Assembly: GCA_900555665.1 (NCBI GenBank) | Contig: USLX01000044.1 | Span: 1 to 16,929, forward strand | Direction of reading: 5' to 3' | Length of the DNA: 16,929 bases | Source: an uncultured Eubacteriales bacterium | Lineage (GTDB): Bacteria; Bacillota; Clostridia; Oscillospirales; Oscillospiraceae | Shown here: positions 6,832 through 13,892 of the stretch, piece by piece | Position numbering within the stretch: the stretch's first letter is position 1 | Layout of the letters: each line of letters opens with the position of its first letter | Made by a program: the position numbers and the translations under genes | The notes under the pieces: generated by a model | What the model was told of the DNA's origin: nothing | What the model saw: only the letters and a program-made list of their open reading frames with translations | The model's database searches: none

Positions 6832-8637
6832 ATGCTGAACAAATTCTGCAAGAAGCCACTGTATGAAGTGACGCGCACGATGGCGCGGGTCGCCATGGGC
6901 GTACAGAAGGCGGAGACGGTCATCAAAAACGCCCGTCTGGTCAACGTCTGCACGGCGGAGATCCAGGAAGGCATCGACGTCGCGATCGCCGAGGGCCGCA
7001 TTGCGCTCGTGGGCGACGCATCGCACTGCATCGGGCCGGAGACGAAGGTCATCGACGCGGGCGGCCAGTACATCGCGCCCGGCTTTATGGATGGGCATAT
7101 CCACGTGGAATCGTCCATGCTCTCCGTGGGCGAATATGCGAAGGCGGTCGTCCCCTGCGGCACGACCGGCATTTTCATGGACCCGCATGAGATCTGCAAC
7201 GTCTGCGGCAAGGACGGCGTCCGGATCATGATCGAGGACGCGAAACGCTCCCCGCTCAAGGCCATGTCGAACGCGCCCTCCTGCGTGCCGGCGGTCGCCG
7301 GGTTTGAGGATACCGGCGCGGCGATCCGCGCGGACGATATCCGCGAGATGATGACCTGGGACGGCATCATGGGTCTTGGCGAGATGATGAGCTTCCCGAA
7401 CGTGATCGGCGCGGAGGAAAACATCCACGCAGAGCTGGCCGAGACGCTGAAGTCCGACAACATCATCACCGGCCATTTCTCCATTCCCGACACCGGCGCT
7501 GCGCTGAACGCCTACATCGCCTCCGGCATCCGCTGCTGTCATGAATCCACCCGGGCCGAGGACGTGCTGGAGAAGATGCGCCACGGCATGTATGCGCTCA
7601 TGCGCTACGGCAGCGCCTGGCACGATATGCCGGTCATCATCAAGGCCGTGCTGGACAACAGGATCGACGACCGCTTCGCCTGCCTGATCTCCGACGACAC
7701 GCACCCGGACACGCTCATCAACGAGGGCCATCTGGACCACATCGTCCGCTGCGCCATTAAGGAGGGACTCGACCCCATCAAGGCGATCCAGTATGTGACG
7801 ATCAACGTCGCGACCTGCTTCCGCATGGACCACGAGATGGGCAGCATCACGCCGGGCAAGTGCGCGGACATCGTGTTCTTTGACGATCTGCAGGACATCC
7901 GCATCACCCGGACAATGATCGACGGCGACGTCGTGGCGGAAAACGGGCAGATGTGCGTGGAGATCGGGCCCGCCAACTTCCCGGAGCATGTGTTCCACAC
8001 GATGCACGTCGGCCACCCGATCACGGCCGAGAGCTTCCGCATCGCCGCACCGGCCGGAGCCGGCAAGACGGTCAAAACCCGCGTGATCGAGATCATCCCG
8101 AACCGCGTGGGCAACTACGAGCGGCTGCTCGACCTGCCGGTCAAGGACGGCTTTGTCGAGCCGGACGCCGGGCAGGACGTCATGAAGATGGTCGTCTTTG
8201 AGCGCCACCACGAGACTGGCACGAAGGGCGTCGGTTTCCTCAAGGGCTTCGGCTTCAAGAAGGGCGCGATGGCGCAGACCGTCTCCCACGACGCGCACAA
8301 TCTGCTGGTCGCGGGCACGAACGACACGGATATGGCGCTGGCGGCCAACACGCTGGTCGAATGCGGCGGCGGCATGTGCGCGGTCGCGGACGGCAAGGTG
8401 CTGGCGGTGGTGCCGCTGCCCATCGCGGGCCTGATGAACGATCTGCCCGTGCGCGAGATGGCGGAGCTGGTCGCGAAGCTCGACGCGGCGTGGAAGCAGA
8501 TGGGCTGCGTGATCAACTCGCCGTATATGACGATGGCGCTGGTCCCGCTGGCCTGCCTGCCGGAGCTGCGGCTGACCAACCGCGGTCTGGTCGACTGCCG
8601 GACGTTCCGCTTCGTCCCGCTGTTTGTGGAGGAATAA
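6832..8637 (+). CDS. ade: Adenine deaminase
   Basis: Converts adenine to hypoxanthine and ammonia in purine salvage; cytosolic metal enzyme of the amidohydrolase superfamily. The 601-residue length fits the family. Visible motifs are the N-terminal small beta domain (VIKNARLVNV), the metal ligands in APGFMDGHIHVESS (H89, H91), the GTTGIFMDPHEICNV segment (110-124), GLGEMM with E184, TGHFS with H215, CCHEST with H237, LISDDTH with D288/D289, and the C-terminal AdeC domain with GMCAV and the NDLP segment. GAAGGAGG seven bases before ATG 6832 fixes the start. It has its own promoter and is followed by two hairpins, so it appears monocistronic. Confidence 0.96.
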   Translation: MLNKFCKKPLYEVTRTMARVAMGVQKAETVIKNARLVNVCTAEIQEGIDVAIAEGRIALVGDASHCIGPETKVIDAGGQYIAPGFMDGHIHVESSMLSVGEYAKAVVPCGTTGIFMDPHEICNVCGKDGVRIMIEDAKRSPLKAMSNAPSCVPAVAGFEDTGAAIRADDIREMMTWDGIMGLGEMMSFPNVIGAEENIHAELAETLKSDNIITGHFSIPDTGAALNAYIASGIRCCHESTRAEDVLEKMRHGMYALMRYGSAWHDMPVIIKAVLDNRIDDRFACLISDDTHPDTLINEGHLDHIVRCAIKEGLDPIKAIQYVTINVATCFRMDHEMGSITPGKCADIVFFDDLQDIRITRTMIDGDVVAENGQMCVEIGPANFPEHVFHTMHVGHPITAESFRIAAPAGAGKTVKTRVIEIIPNRVGNYERLLDLPVKDGFVEPDAGQDVMKMVVFERHHETGTKGVGFLKGFGFKKGAMAQTVSHDAHNLLVAGTNDTDMALAANTLVECGGGMCAVADGKVLAVVPLPIAGLMNDLPVREMAELVAKLDAAWKQMGCVINSPYMTMALVPLACLPELRLTNRGLVDCRTFRFVPLFVEE

Positions 8638-8643
8638 CGAAAA

Positions 8644-8674
8644 ACCGGGCGCGGGAAGCCTTTCCGCGCCCGGT
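8644..8674 (+). terminator. GC-rich hairpin after adenine deaminase
   Basis: Eleven perfect pairs (8644-8654 with 8664-8674) form a very GC-rich stem seven bases after the ade stop. It lacks a good T run of its own and sits directly before the stronger terminator. Confidence 0.6.
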
Positions 8675-8680
8675 GCTGCA

Positions 8681-8710
8681 AAAAACCGCTGCCCGAGGGC
8701 AGCGGTTTTT
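8681..8710. terminator. Bidirectional terminator between ade and glycerate kinase
   Basis: Stem CCGCTGCC/GGCAGCGG with a four-base loop, extended by an A run on the left (8681-8685) and a T run on the right (8706-8710). Symmetric tails allow it to stop ade on the plus strand and the kinase gene, ending at 8714, on the minus strand. Confidence 0.85.
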
Positions 8711-8713
8711 GTA

Positions 8714-9949
8714 TTATCTGCGGATCAGCAGGACGGACAGGTCGTTGACGTTGGTGCCGGTCGGGCCGGTCAGGATCAGACCGCCGCAGGCCTGCAGCGC
8801 GTGGTAGGCGTCGTTATCCTGCAGCACGTCAGGGATCGAAATGCCCTTTGCCGCCAGCGCCGCGCAGGTATCGCCGTCGCAGTAGCCGCCCGCGGCGTCG
8901 GTCGGGCCGTCGGTGCCGTCGGAGCCAAAGGAGAAGACAGCGGTATCGCGCAGACCGGCGATCTCCTGCGCGGCGGAAAGCGCGATCTCCTGATTGCGGC
9001 CGCCAAGACCGTGGCCGGTCAGATGGACGACGGTCTCGCCGCCGGCGATGTAGGCGAGCGAGGCTTTGCTGTCCTGGTGGCACTGCGCGATGGAGGCCAG
9101 GAAGCTGCCCGCGTCGCGCGCGGTGCAGCGCAGGCTCGCCGTCAGGATGACGGGCGTGTAGCCGAGCGCCCGGGCCGTCTGCTCGGCGGAGGCGCACAGC
9201 TGGCGGACGCTGCCGGTGATGTGGGTCTCGACGTTCGTGAGCGTCTTCGGCGTCTCCTGCGCCAGAAGCTCCAGCGCGCGCTCGGAGAGCCGCAGGCCGT
9301 ATTTTCGCACCACCTCCAGCGCCTGTGCGCAGGTCGACGAATCGGGATAGGCCGGGCCGGAGGCGATCATATCCAGCGGATCGCCCAGAATGTCGGACAG
9401 CACGATGGAAAAGACCTTCGCGGGCAGGCAGCGCTCGGCGAACCGGCCGCCCTTGACCGCGGAGAGGCGCTTGCGCAGCGTGTTCATCTCCACGATGTCC
9501 GCGCCGCAGGCGAGCAGCTGCTTCGTGACGTCCGCCATCTCCTCCGCGGGGACCAGCGGGCTTTCAAACAGAGCAGAGCCGCCGCCCGAGAGCAGGAACA
9601 GCACGGTATCCCGCTCGGTCAGTCCGCTGACGAGCTCCAGTGCGCGGCTCGTGGCGCGGTAGGAATTCTCATCCGGCACGGGGTGGCCCGCCTCGAACAG
9701 CTCCAGCGCACCGATGGGGCCCTTGACATGGTCGTATTTTGTGATGACTGCGCCGCCGGTGATCGCCGTGCCCAGCACGTCATAGGCGGCCTTGGCCATC
9801 TGCCAGGCGGCCTTGCCGGCGGCGATCAGGACGAGCTGGCCCTCCGGCTTCTGGAACTGCTCCAGCGCGCGGCGCACGGCGGAATCCGGCAGCGCGTCGG
9901 CCAGCGCCTTGTCGATGATGGCCTGCGCGTCTTGTCTGAGAGTTTGCAT
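8714..9949 (-). CDS. Glycerate 2-kinase, DUF4147/MOFRL family
   Basis: Phosphorylates glycerate (or a related hydroxy-acid) with ATP, feeding 2-phosphoglycerate into glycolysis. The 411-residue product has the N-terminal DUF4147 domain with SGGGSALFESP (121-131), MNTLRKRLSAVKGG (155-168) and SDILGDP (185-191), then the MOFRL domain with GGETVV (303-308), GGRNQE (316-321) and SDGTDGPTDAAGG (343-355), ending in TGTNVNDL. The start at ATG 9949 is chosen because AAGGAGG lies seven bases upstream and a -10 at 9998-9993 puts the in-frame upstream ATG at 10021 before transcription begins. The GntP-type permease encoded upstream on the same strand is a likely functional partner, though a terminator separates them. 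Confidence 0.93.
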   Translation of the reverse strand: MQTLRQDAQAIIDKALADALPDSAVRRALEQFQKPEGQLVLIAAGKAAWQMAKAAYDVLGTAITGGAVITKYDHVKGPIGALELFEAGHPVPDENSYRATSRALELVSGLTERDTVLFLLSGGGSALFESPLVPAEEMADVTKQLLACGADIVEMNTLRKRLSAVKGGRFAERCLPAKVFSIVLSDILGDPLDMIASGPAYPDSSTCAQALEVVRKYGLRLSERALELLAQETPKTLTNVETHITGSVRQLCASAEQTARALGYTPVILTASLRCTARDAGSFLASIAQCHQDSKASLAYIAGGETVVHLTGHGLGGRNQEIALSAAQEIAGLRDTAVFSFGSDGTDGPTDAAGGYCDGDTCAALAAKGISIPDVLQDNDAYHALQACGGLILTGPTGTNVNDLSVLLIRR

Positions 9950-9992
9950 GATAGTTCCTCCTTCGCTTGGGGGCATTCTATTCGTTGTCCCC

Positions 9993-10021
9993 ATTATAAA
10001 AAGCATCCCGGGAAAAAGCAA
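9993..10021 (-). promoter_or_regulatory. Promoter of the glycerate kinase gene
   Basis: On the minus strand a TTGCTT -35 (10021-10016) and perfect TATAAT -10 (9998-9993) are 17 bases apart. Predicted start near 9986. An A/T-rich repeat array lies directly upstream. Confidence 0.65.
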
Positions 10022-10032
10022 GGACGAAAAGG

Positions 10033-10071
10033 GTTAAAAAGCGGGTTAAAACAGGGTTAAAAAAGTTAAAA
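10033..10071. repeat. Four GTTAAAA direct repeats
   Basis: GTTAAAA occurs at 10033, 10045, 10056 and 10065 (spacings 12, 11 and 9), three of them preceded by GG. The array sits between the permease terminator stem and the kinase -35, where an UP element or activator site would be, and also supplies the T tracts of the terminator on the minus strand. Confidence 0.75.
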
Positions 10072-10072
10072 A

Positions 10073-10100
10073 GCAGGGGATGGGCGAACCCATCCCCTGC
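10073..10100 (-). terminator. Terminator of the GntP permease gene
   Basis: Perfect 12-bp stem (10073-10084 with 10089-10100). On the minus strand the loop is TTCG and the stem is followed by TTTTTAAC and a second T run. It lies 16 bases after the permease stop codon. Confidence 0.88.
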
Positions 10101-10115
10101 GGGGAATCAGAACGA

Positions 10116-11498
10116 TCAGTGCAGGAACAGGGACACGATAAACACGCCGATGATGGACACGACGCCGATGACGAGCGTGCCGAGCGTCTGCGTCTTGTAG
10201 CCGTCCTGCGGGGTCATCTCACCGAAGTTGGTGACGACCCAGAAGTAGGAGTCGTTCGCGTGCGACACCGTCATGGCGCCTGCGCCGATGGCGATGACCG
10301 TCAGGCAGGACAGCGCCGGGGAATCCAGCCCCAGGACCGGCAGCAGCGGCGCGACGATACCGGCCGTGGTGGTGATGGCGACGGTAGAGGAGCCCTGCGC
10401 GGATTTGAGGATGGCGGCCAGCAGGAACGGGAAGAAGATGCCGATGCTCTCGAAGATCTCCGCGTTGGCCTTGATGAAGTTGACCATATCGGAGGACGCG
10501 ATGACCTTGCCCAGCACGCCGCCGGCAGCGGTGACGAACAGGATGGGGCCGACGGTCTTCAGCGTGTCGTCGGTGAGCTTGTAGAAGTCCTTGCCCTTAT
10601 TGGCGGCAAAGAGGCTGATGATGGCGATGACGCAGCCGACAGCCAGGGCGATGATCGGCGTGCCGAGAAAGCTGATGAAATCCGCCTTGACGCCCGCCAT
10701 GGAAAACGCGGAGGCCAGGCCCATCAGGATGATGGGGAGGACGATCGGCGCAAATGCGAGCCAGCCGCTCGGCAGCTTGCCGAACTCGGCCACGAGCTGC
10801 TCATAGGTCTTGACGTCGCCGTCCGCGACGATGTCGTCGGCAGCCTTGACCTTCTTGCCGATGTACTTTGCGAAGAAGTAGCCCGCGACCAGCGGCGGGA
10901 TGGAGCACAGAGCGCCAAGGCCCATGACCAGCAGCAGATTATCGCCGCAGCCCAGCGTACCGGCAGCCGCGATGGGGCCGGGTGTGGGCGGGATGAAGCA
11001 GTGGCTGATGTACAGGCCCATGGACAGTGCGACGGACATCGCGACGCTCGACGCGCCGGTCCGGCGGGCCATAGCCTTGCGGATGGGGTTCAGAACGACG
11101 AAGCCGCTGTCACAGAACACGGGGATGGAGACGATCCAGCCCATGAGCTCGATGGCAAGCTCCGGATGCTTTTTGCCGACGAGCTTGACCACGCAGTCGG
11201 CCATTTTGAGCGCCGCGCCGGTGCTCTCAAGCAGCGTACCGACCAGAGCGCCGAAGATGATCACGATGCCGATGCTCGAGAACGTGCCCGAGAAGCCGGC
11301 GCCGATGACATTGGCAATGCCGCTGACGGTTTTGCCGTCGGCGTCCGTGGTGTTGACCAGCGGAATACCGGCGATCAGGCCGAATACCAGAGAAATGGCC
11401 ATGATCGCGAGGAACGGATGGATCTTCAGCTTGCTGATGCAGAAGATCATCAGTGCGATGGCAAGAATGAAGACAATGATCAATCCAATGCCAGTCAT
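10116..11498 (-). CDS. GntP-family permease (gluconate or related hydroxy-acid symporter)
   Basis: The 460-residue, highly hydrophobic protein looks like a full-length GntP transporter. It begins MTGIGLIIVF and shows about a dozen membrane segments, with the family-like segments IPVFCDSGFVVLNPI, HCFIPPTPGPIAAA and SHANDSYFWVV. These proteins import gluconate, glycerate or similar acids with protons. With a glycerate kinase encoded directly downstream, glycerate is a plausible substrate, by context only. GGGAGG eight bases before ATG 11498 supports the start. A TGCTATACT extended -10 lies about 60 bases upstream. Confidence 0.92.
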   Translation of the reverse strand: MTGIGLIIVFILAIALMIFCISKLKIHPFLAIMAISLVFGLIAGIPLVNTTDADGKTVSGIANVIGAGFSGTFSSIGIVIIFGALVGTLLESTGAALKMADCVVKLVGKKHPELAIELMGWIVSIPVFCDSGFVVLNPIRKAMARRTGASSVAMSVALSMGLYISHCFIPPTPGPIAAAGTLGCGDNLLLVMGLGALCSIPPLVAGYFFAKYIGKKVKAADDIVADGDVKTYEQLVAEFGKLPSGWLAFAPIVLPIILMGLASAFSMAGVKADFISFLGTPIIALAVGCVIAIISLFAANKGKDFYKLTDDTLKTVGPILFVTAAGGVLGKVIASSDMVNFIKANAEIFESIGIFFPFLLAAILKSAQGSSTVAITTTAGIVAPLLPVLGLDSPALSCLTVIAIGAGAMTVSHANDSYFWVVTNFGEMTPQDGYKTQTLGTLVIGVVSIIGVFIVSLFLH

Positions 11499-11559
11499 AG
11501 ATGTTTCCTCCCTGTTTTTCTCTTTTTATGGGTTTTTGTGGGGCATTTCCCATGCACAC

Positions 11560-11568
11560 AGTATAGCA
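11560..11568 (-). promoter_or_regulatory. Extended -10 element for the permease gene
   Basis: On the minus strand TGC followed by TATACT (11565-11560) forms an extended -10. No good -35 is visible, which an extended -10 can tolerate. Predicted start is near 11553. Confidence 0.45.
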
Positions 11569-11652
11569 GTGCCGCCCGAAAAATCCATATCGAAAAGCAA
11601 CAAATTTTTTCTGATTTTCTGTTGAAAATCACAAGCAGTTCCTGCATATCAA

Positions 11653-11689
11653 AAGCAGAGATACCTGTGGAACGCAGGTATCTCTGCTT
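11653..11689 (-). terminator. Hairpin terminator of the SLH protein gene
   Basis: Perfect 15-bp stem (11653-11667 with 11675-11689) with a seven-base loop, followed on the minus strand by a short T run. It lies 40 bases after the SLH gene stop. Confidence 0.75.
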
Positions 11690-11729
11690 CGATCAGTGTC
11701 TATCGAGGCGGGCGATCACGCTCCGTTCC

Positions 11730-12428
11730 TCAGCTTTTATCCGTGCAGTATTTCCAGCAACGGTAGGACAGCACAATCATTTGCTCCAAGCTGACATTTT
11801 TGTCGGGGCAAAAGTCTCCGCGGCTGTCTCCGCCCAGAATGCCCATCACGGACAGTGCATGCACGGCGTCGAGTGCCCATGCGGAGATCTCTTTTTCGTC
11901 TGCATACGGCCGCGTCTGCAGATCATCCGGGATCAGTTGTTTCCCCGTTTCCCGCTCCAGATACTGAAACAGCCGATACAGCATCGCCGCGTATTCCTCG
12001 CGCCTGATATGATTTCCCGCGCCAAAGCTCCCGTCGGCATAGCCGGTCACGATCCCCGCGGAATAGGCTTTTTCCGCCTTTTCTTCGAAGAATGTATTTT
12101 CCATGTCTGGAAATACACCTTCCGCGGTATTCGGCAGTTCCTTTTGCAAAACCGTCTCCGTGAGCTTCACGAGATACCAGACCGCCTGTCCGCGATTTCC
12201 CGCGCCCCTCAGATCGCCATGCAGAGCGTCCGGAAGGATCCCCGCCTCCTCCGCCGCGAATGCCTCCTCCTTCGCCCACGGGCTGAGCACAGGCTCGTCA
12301 TTTGCCGACGCAGCACAGCAAAGCATCATAAGCATCCCGCTCAGCATTGCTGCTAAAAGAAGATGCCTTACAATGGCGCTTCTAACTCTCCCATTTTTAC
12401 TCGATAAAATACAAAGGTGCGTTTTCAT
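11730..12428 (-). CDS. Exported protein consisting of S-layer-homology repeats
   Basis: The 232-residue product has a basic n-region and a hydrophobic stretch (about 20-42) ending in ASA, a likely signal peptide. A cysteine pair at 37-38 might alternatively make a lipobox. The remainder is three S-layer-homology-like repeats: about 48-95 (weak), 106-155 (FPDM, GIVTGYADGSFGAGNHIRREEYAAML) and 174-224 (YADEKEISAWALDAV, GGDSRGDFCPD). SLH repeats normally tether proteins to pyruvylated cell-wall polymer, but no passenger domain is left here. ATG 12428 is chosen because GGGAG lies seven bases upstream; the frame is open to 12473. Base composition is lower in GC than flanking genes. The XRE regulator gene lies upstream on the same strand. 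Confidence 0.85.
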   Translation of the reverse strand: MKTHLCILSSKNGRVRSAIVRHLLLAAMLSGMLMMLCCAASANDEPVLSPWAKEEAFAAEEAGILPDALHGDLRGAGNRGQAVWYLVKLTETVLQKELPNTAEGVFPDMENTFFEEKAEKAYSAGIVTGYADGSFGAGNHIRREEYAAMLYRLFQYLERETGKQLIPDDLQTRPYADEKEISAWALDAVHALSVMGILGGDSRGDFCPDKNVSLEQMIVLSYRCWKYCTDKS

Positions 12429-12508
12429 TGAGTATCTCCCTTTAATCATACTGCCAATCATCAAATATTTCATCTGGTCTTATTTACGCGCTCACTTTCT
12501 TCCTTTTT

Positions 12509-12715
12509 TTATATATATAAGCGTGAGCAGCAAAAAACCACAATGATCCTTGCTATACTTTTTAGCACTTCCTCGAGCGGCGCTCCTTTGTAGCTTAGCA
12601 GCCACAGCAAAACCGCCCCTGCAATCGCCAGTATCGTCAGTACTGTTTTTTCGTTTTGTTCATGGTGAATTAATTGCTTGTTAATCTTTCCACTCAAAAT
12701 CAAATCCGTTTTCAT
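12509..12715 (-). CDS. Possible small membrane peptide
   Basis: This frame, open from 12739, encodes a C-terminal part with one clear membrane-spanning stretch (TVLTILAIAGAVLLWLLSY) and a second hydrophobic patch (ARIIVVFCC). It overlaps the last codons of the XRE gene in another frame. The best ATG (12715) has no good ribosome site, while a non-ATG start after GTGGAAAG near the XRE stop is possible. The 250 bases between the XRE and SLH genes hold nothing else. Coding status is uncertain; it could be translated by coupling to the XRE gene or be chance. Confidence 0.3.
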   Translation of the reverse strand: MKTDLILSGKINKQLIHHEQNEKTVLTILAIAGAVLLWLLSYKGAPLEEVLKSIARIIVVFCCSRLYI

Positions 12716-13145
12716 TTGGATCCGGCATTTCGACAACATCGTACTTTACGTTGTCACCTTGATTGTCCGCCTCATCAGCTTTTTTGTTTTCCGCTGCAAA
12801 CCATACGCAGGCAAAGGCGATCACGACGATCGCCAGTGCGATCGCGATGGCCCTGATTTTTTGCTTTTTCTCACCTTCCTTTCCCGCGGGGGCCTCGTCC
12901 GGGTTTCTGTCGGCTTCGGGCTTTGCTGCTTCAGGGGGTTCCCCGTCTGCGGTATCGCCGAACAGCCAGTCCAGCGATACGCCGTAGAGCTTCGCCAGCG
13001 CCTTCAGCTTGTCCATGGTCGGCGTTGTATCTCCGCTTTCCCAGCGGGAGACCGCCTGCCGGGACACGCCGAGCTGATTGGCCAGTTCCATTTGCGAGAG
13101 TCCGGCCTTGTTTCTTGATACGATCAGTTTTTCTCTGAGCGTCAT
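12681..13145 (-). CDS. XRE-family regulator with C-terminal membrane segment
   Basis: The 154-residue protein has a typical lambda-repressor-like helix-turn-helix at residues 5-60 (GLSQMELANQLGVSRQAVSRWESG, split here as GLSQMELANQLG and VSRQAVSRWESG), a Pro/Glu/Lys-rich linker (66-97), one membrane segment (98-117, AIAIALAIVVIAFACVWF), and a short acidic tail of about 35 residues that would lie outside. It is thus a membrane-tethered DNA-binding protein, perhaps sensing an external signal. ATG 13145 is preferred because the HTH begins there and AGGAG lies ten bases upstream; the frame continues to 13208. Inverted GTTGCC/GGCAAC motifs lie 55-85 bases upstream. Target genes are unknown; the downstream SLH gene is a candidate. 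Confidence 0.88.
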   Translation of the reverse strand: MTLREKLIVSRNKAGLSQMELANQLGVSRQAVSRWESGDTTPTMDKLKALAKLYGVSLDWLFGDTADGEPPEAAKPEADRNPDEAPAGKEGEKKQKIRAIAIALAIVVIAFACVWFAAENKKADEADNQGDNVKYDVVEMPDPNENGFDFEWKD

Positions 13146-13198
13146 ACCCTTCACACTCCTGATTTTACATGAATATTCTGTCAAAAGTAAACCACATG

Positions 13199-13229
13199 CG
13201 GGTTGCACGCAGGCAACCCGGCGTTGCCT
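13199..13229. repeat. Overlapping inverted repeats upstream of the XRE gene
   Basis: CGGGTTGC (13199-13206) pairs with GCAACCCG (13213-13220), and AGGCAAC (13211-13217) pairs with GTTGCCT (13223-13229). The two share the middle arm, so they are mutually exclusive as hairpins, or act as three half-sites for a DNA-binding protein. Confidence 0.6.
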
Positions 13230-13267
13230 CCTGCTGATTGCGGTCTTTTTCTCTGCCGAAAGCGCCG

Positions 13268-13298
13268 CGCCCCGCGCTGCTTTTGGCGGCGCGGGGCG
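13268..13298 (-). terminator. GC-rich hairpin after the acetyltransferase gene
   Basis: Ten perfect pairs (13268-13277 with 13289-13298) ten bases past the acetyltransferase stop. The T tract that follows on the minus strand is poor, so termination may be partial. Confidence 0.5.
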
Positions 13299-13307
13299 GT
13301 TGTCGGT

Positions 13308-13874
13308 TTATGTGTTGGCGGCCGCGAGGATGGCGGCGGCGTCCGGGAGCCGGGTGATGGGGACGAGGGGCTGCGGCTCGTCCGTGAACGAGCCGATGGG
13401 CTTTTCGAACCAGACCACGTCGCGCCAGCGGCCGTTTTTGTAGCCGGTATTGCGGTAGGTGCCGAGCACGCGGAAGCCGAGCTTTTGGTGCAGAGCGCTG
13501 CTGGCATCGTTCGGCATGGTCACGACGCCGTAGGCCGTGCGCACGCCCTGCTTCTGCAGCAGCGCGAGAAGGACGGTATAGAGCTTCGTGCCGAGCCCGC
13601 GCCCGGCCGCGTCGCGGCTGACGTAGACCGACAGCTCCGCGTTCCAGCCGTAGGCCGCGCGCTCCTGCGCGCGGTGGGCGTAGGCGTAGGCCAGGACGCG
13701 CCCGTCCTCCTCCGCGATCAGCCAGGGATAGACCGCGCCGTAGCTCCGGATGCGGCCGGAAAACTCCGCCTCGGACGGCAGGACCGTCTCAAAGGTGATG
13801 GACGTATCGATATACTGCGCGTAGACGGCAAGACAGGCCGCGGCGTCGCCGGGGTCCGCAAATCGGATGTGCAT
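13308..13874 (-). CDS. GNAT N-acetyltransferase, phosphinothricin acetyltransferase-like
   Basis: The 188-residue enzyme transfers acetyl from acetyl-CoA to an amine. Its pattern matches the phosphinothricin/methionine-derivative acetyltransferase group: DTSITFET (23-30), YGWNAELSVYV with E80, the acetyl-CoA loop GRGLGTKLY (91-99), MPNDASSALHQKLGF (120-134), and GYKNGRWRDVVWFEKPI (144-160). The substrate is probably an amino-acid analogue, but cannot be fixed from sequence. A 28-residue C-terminal tail beyond the core is unusual. GGGAGG lies six bases before ATG 13874. It follows the lipid kinase gene with 18 bases between, so it is probably the last gene of that operon. Confidence 0.9.
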   Translation of the reverse strand: MHIRFADPGDAAACLAVYAQYIDTSITFETVLPSEAEFSGRIRSYGAVYPWLIAEEDGRVLAYAYAHRAQERAAYGWNAELSVYVSRDAAGRGLGTKLYTVLLALLQKQGVRTAYGVVTMPNDASSALHQKLGFRVLGTYRNTGYKNGRWRDVVWFEKPIGSFTDEPQPLVPITRLPDAAAILAAANT

Positions 13875-13892
13875 GATCTGCCTCCCGCCCCT

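Noticed and set aside
10080..12356. Plus-strand open frame of about 758 codons antisense to the permease and SLH genes; similar long frames at 8624-10060, 13203-14777 and 14722-16410 (plus) and 3982-5196 and 6799-8298 (minus)
   Set aside because: They lie opposite well-supported genes, have Arg/Ala/Gly/Asp/Val/His-biased low-complexity composition, no ribosome sites or family motifs, and follow from high GC at third codon positions.
13156..13191. Promoter TTTACT/TAAAAT for the XRE gene
   Set aside because: Its predicted start would fall after the AGGAG ribosome site at 13160-13156, so the message would lack it. The TTGACA at 13184-13179 has no matching -10.
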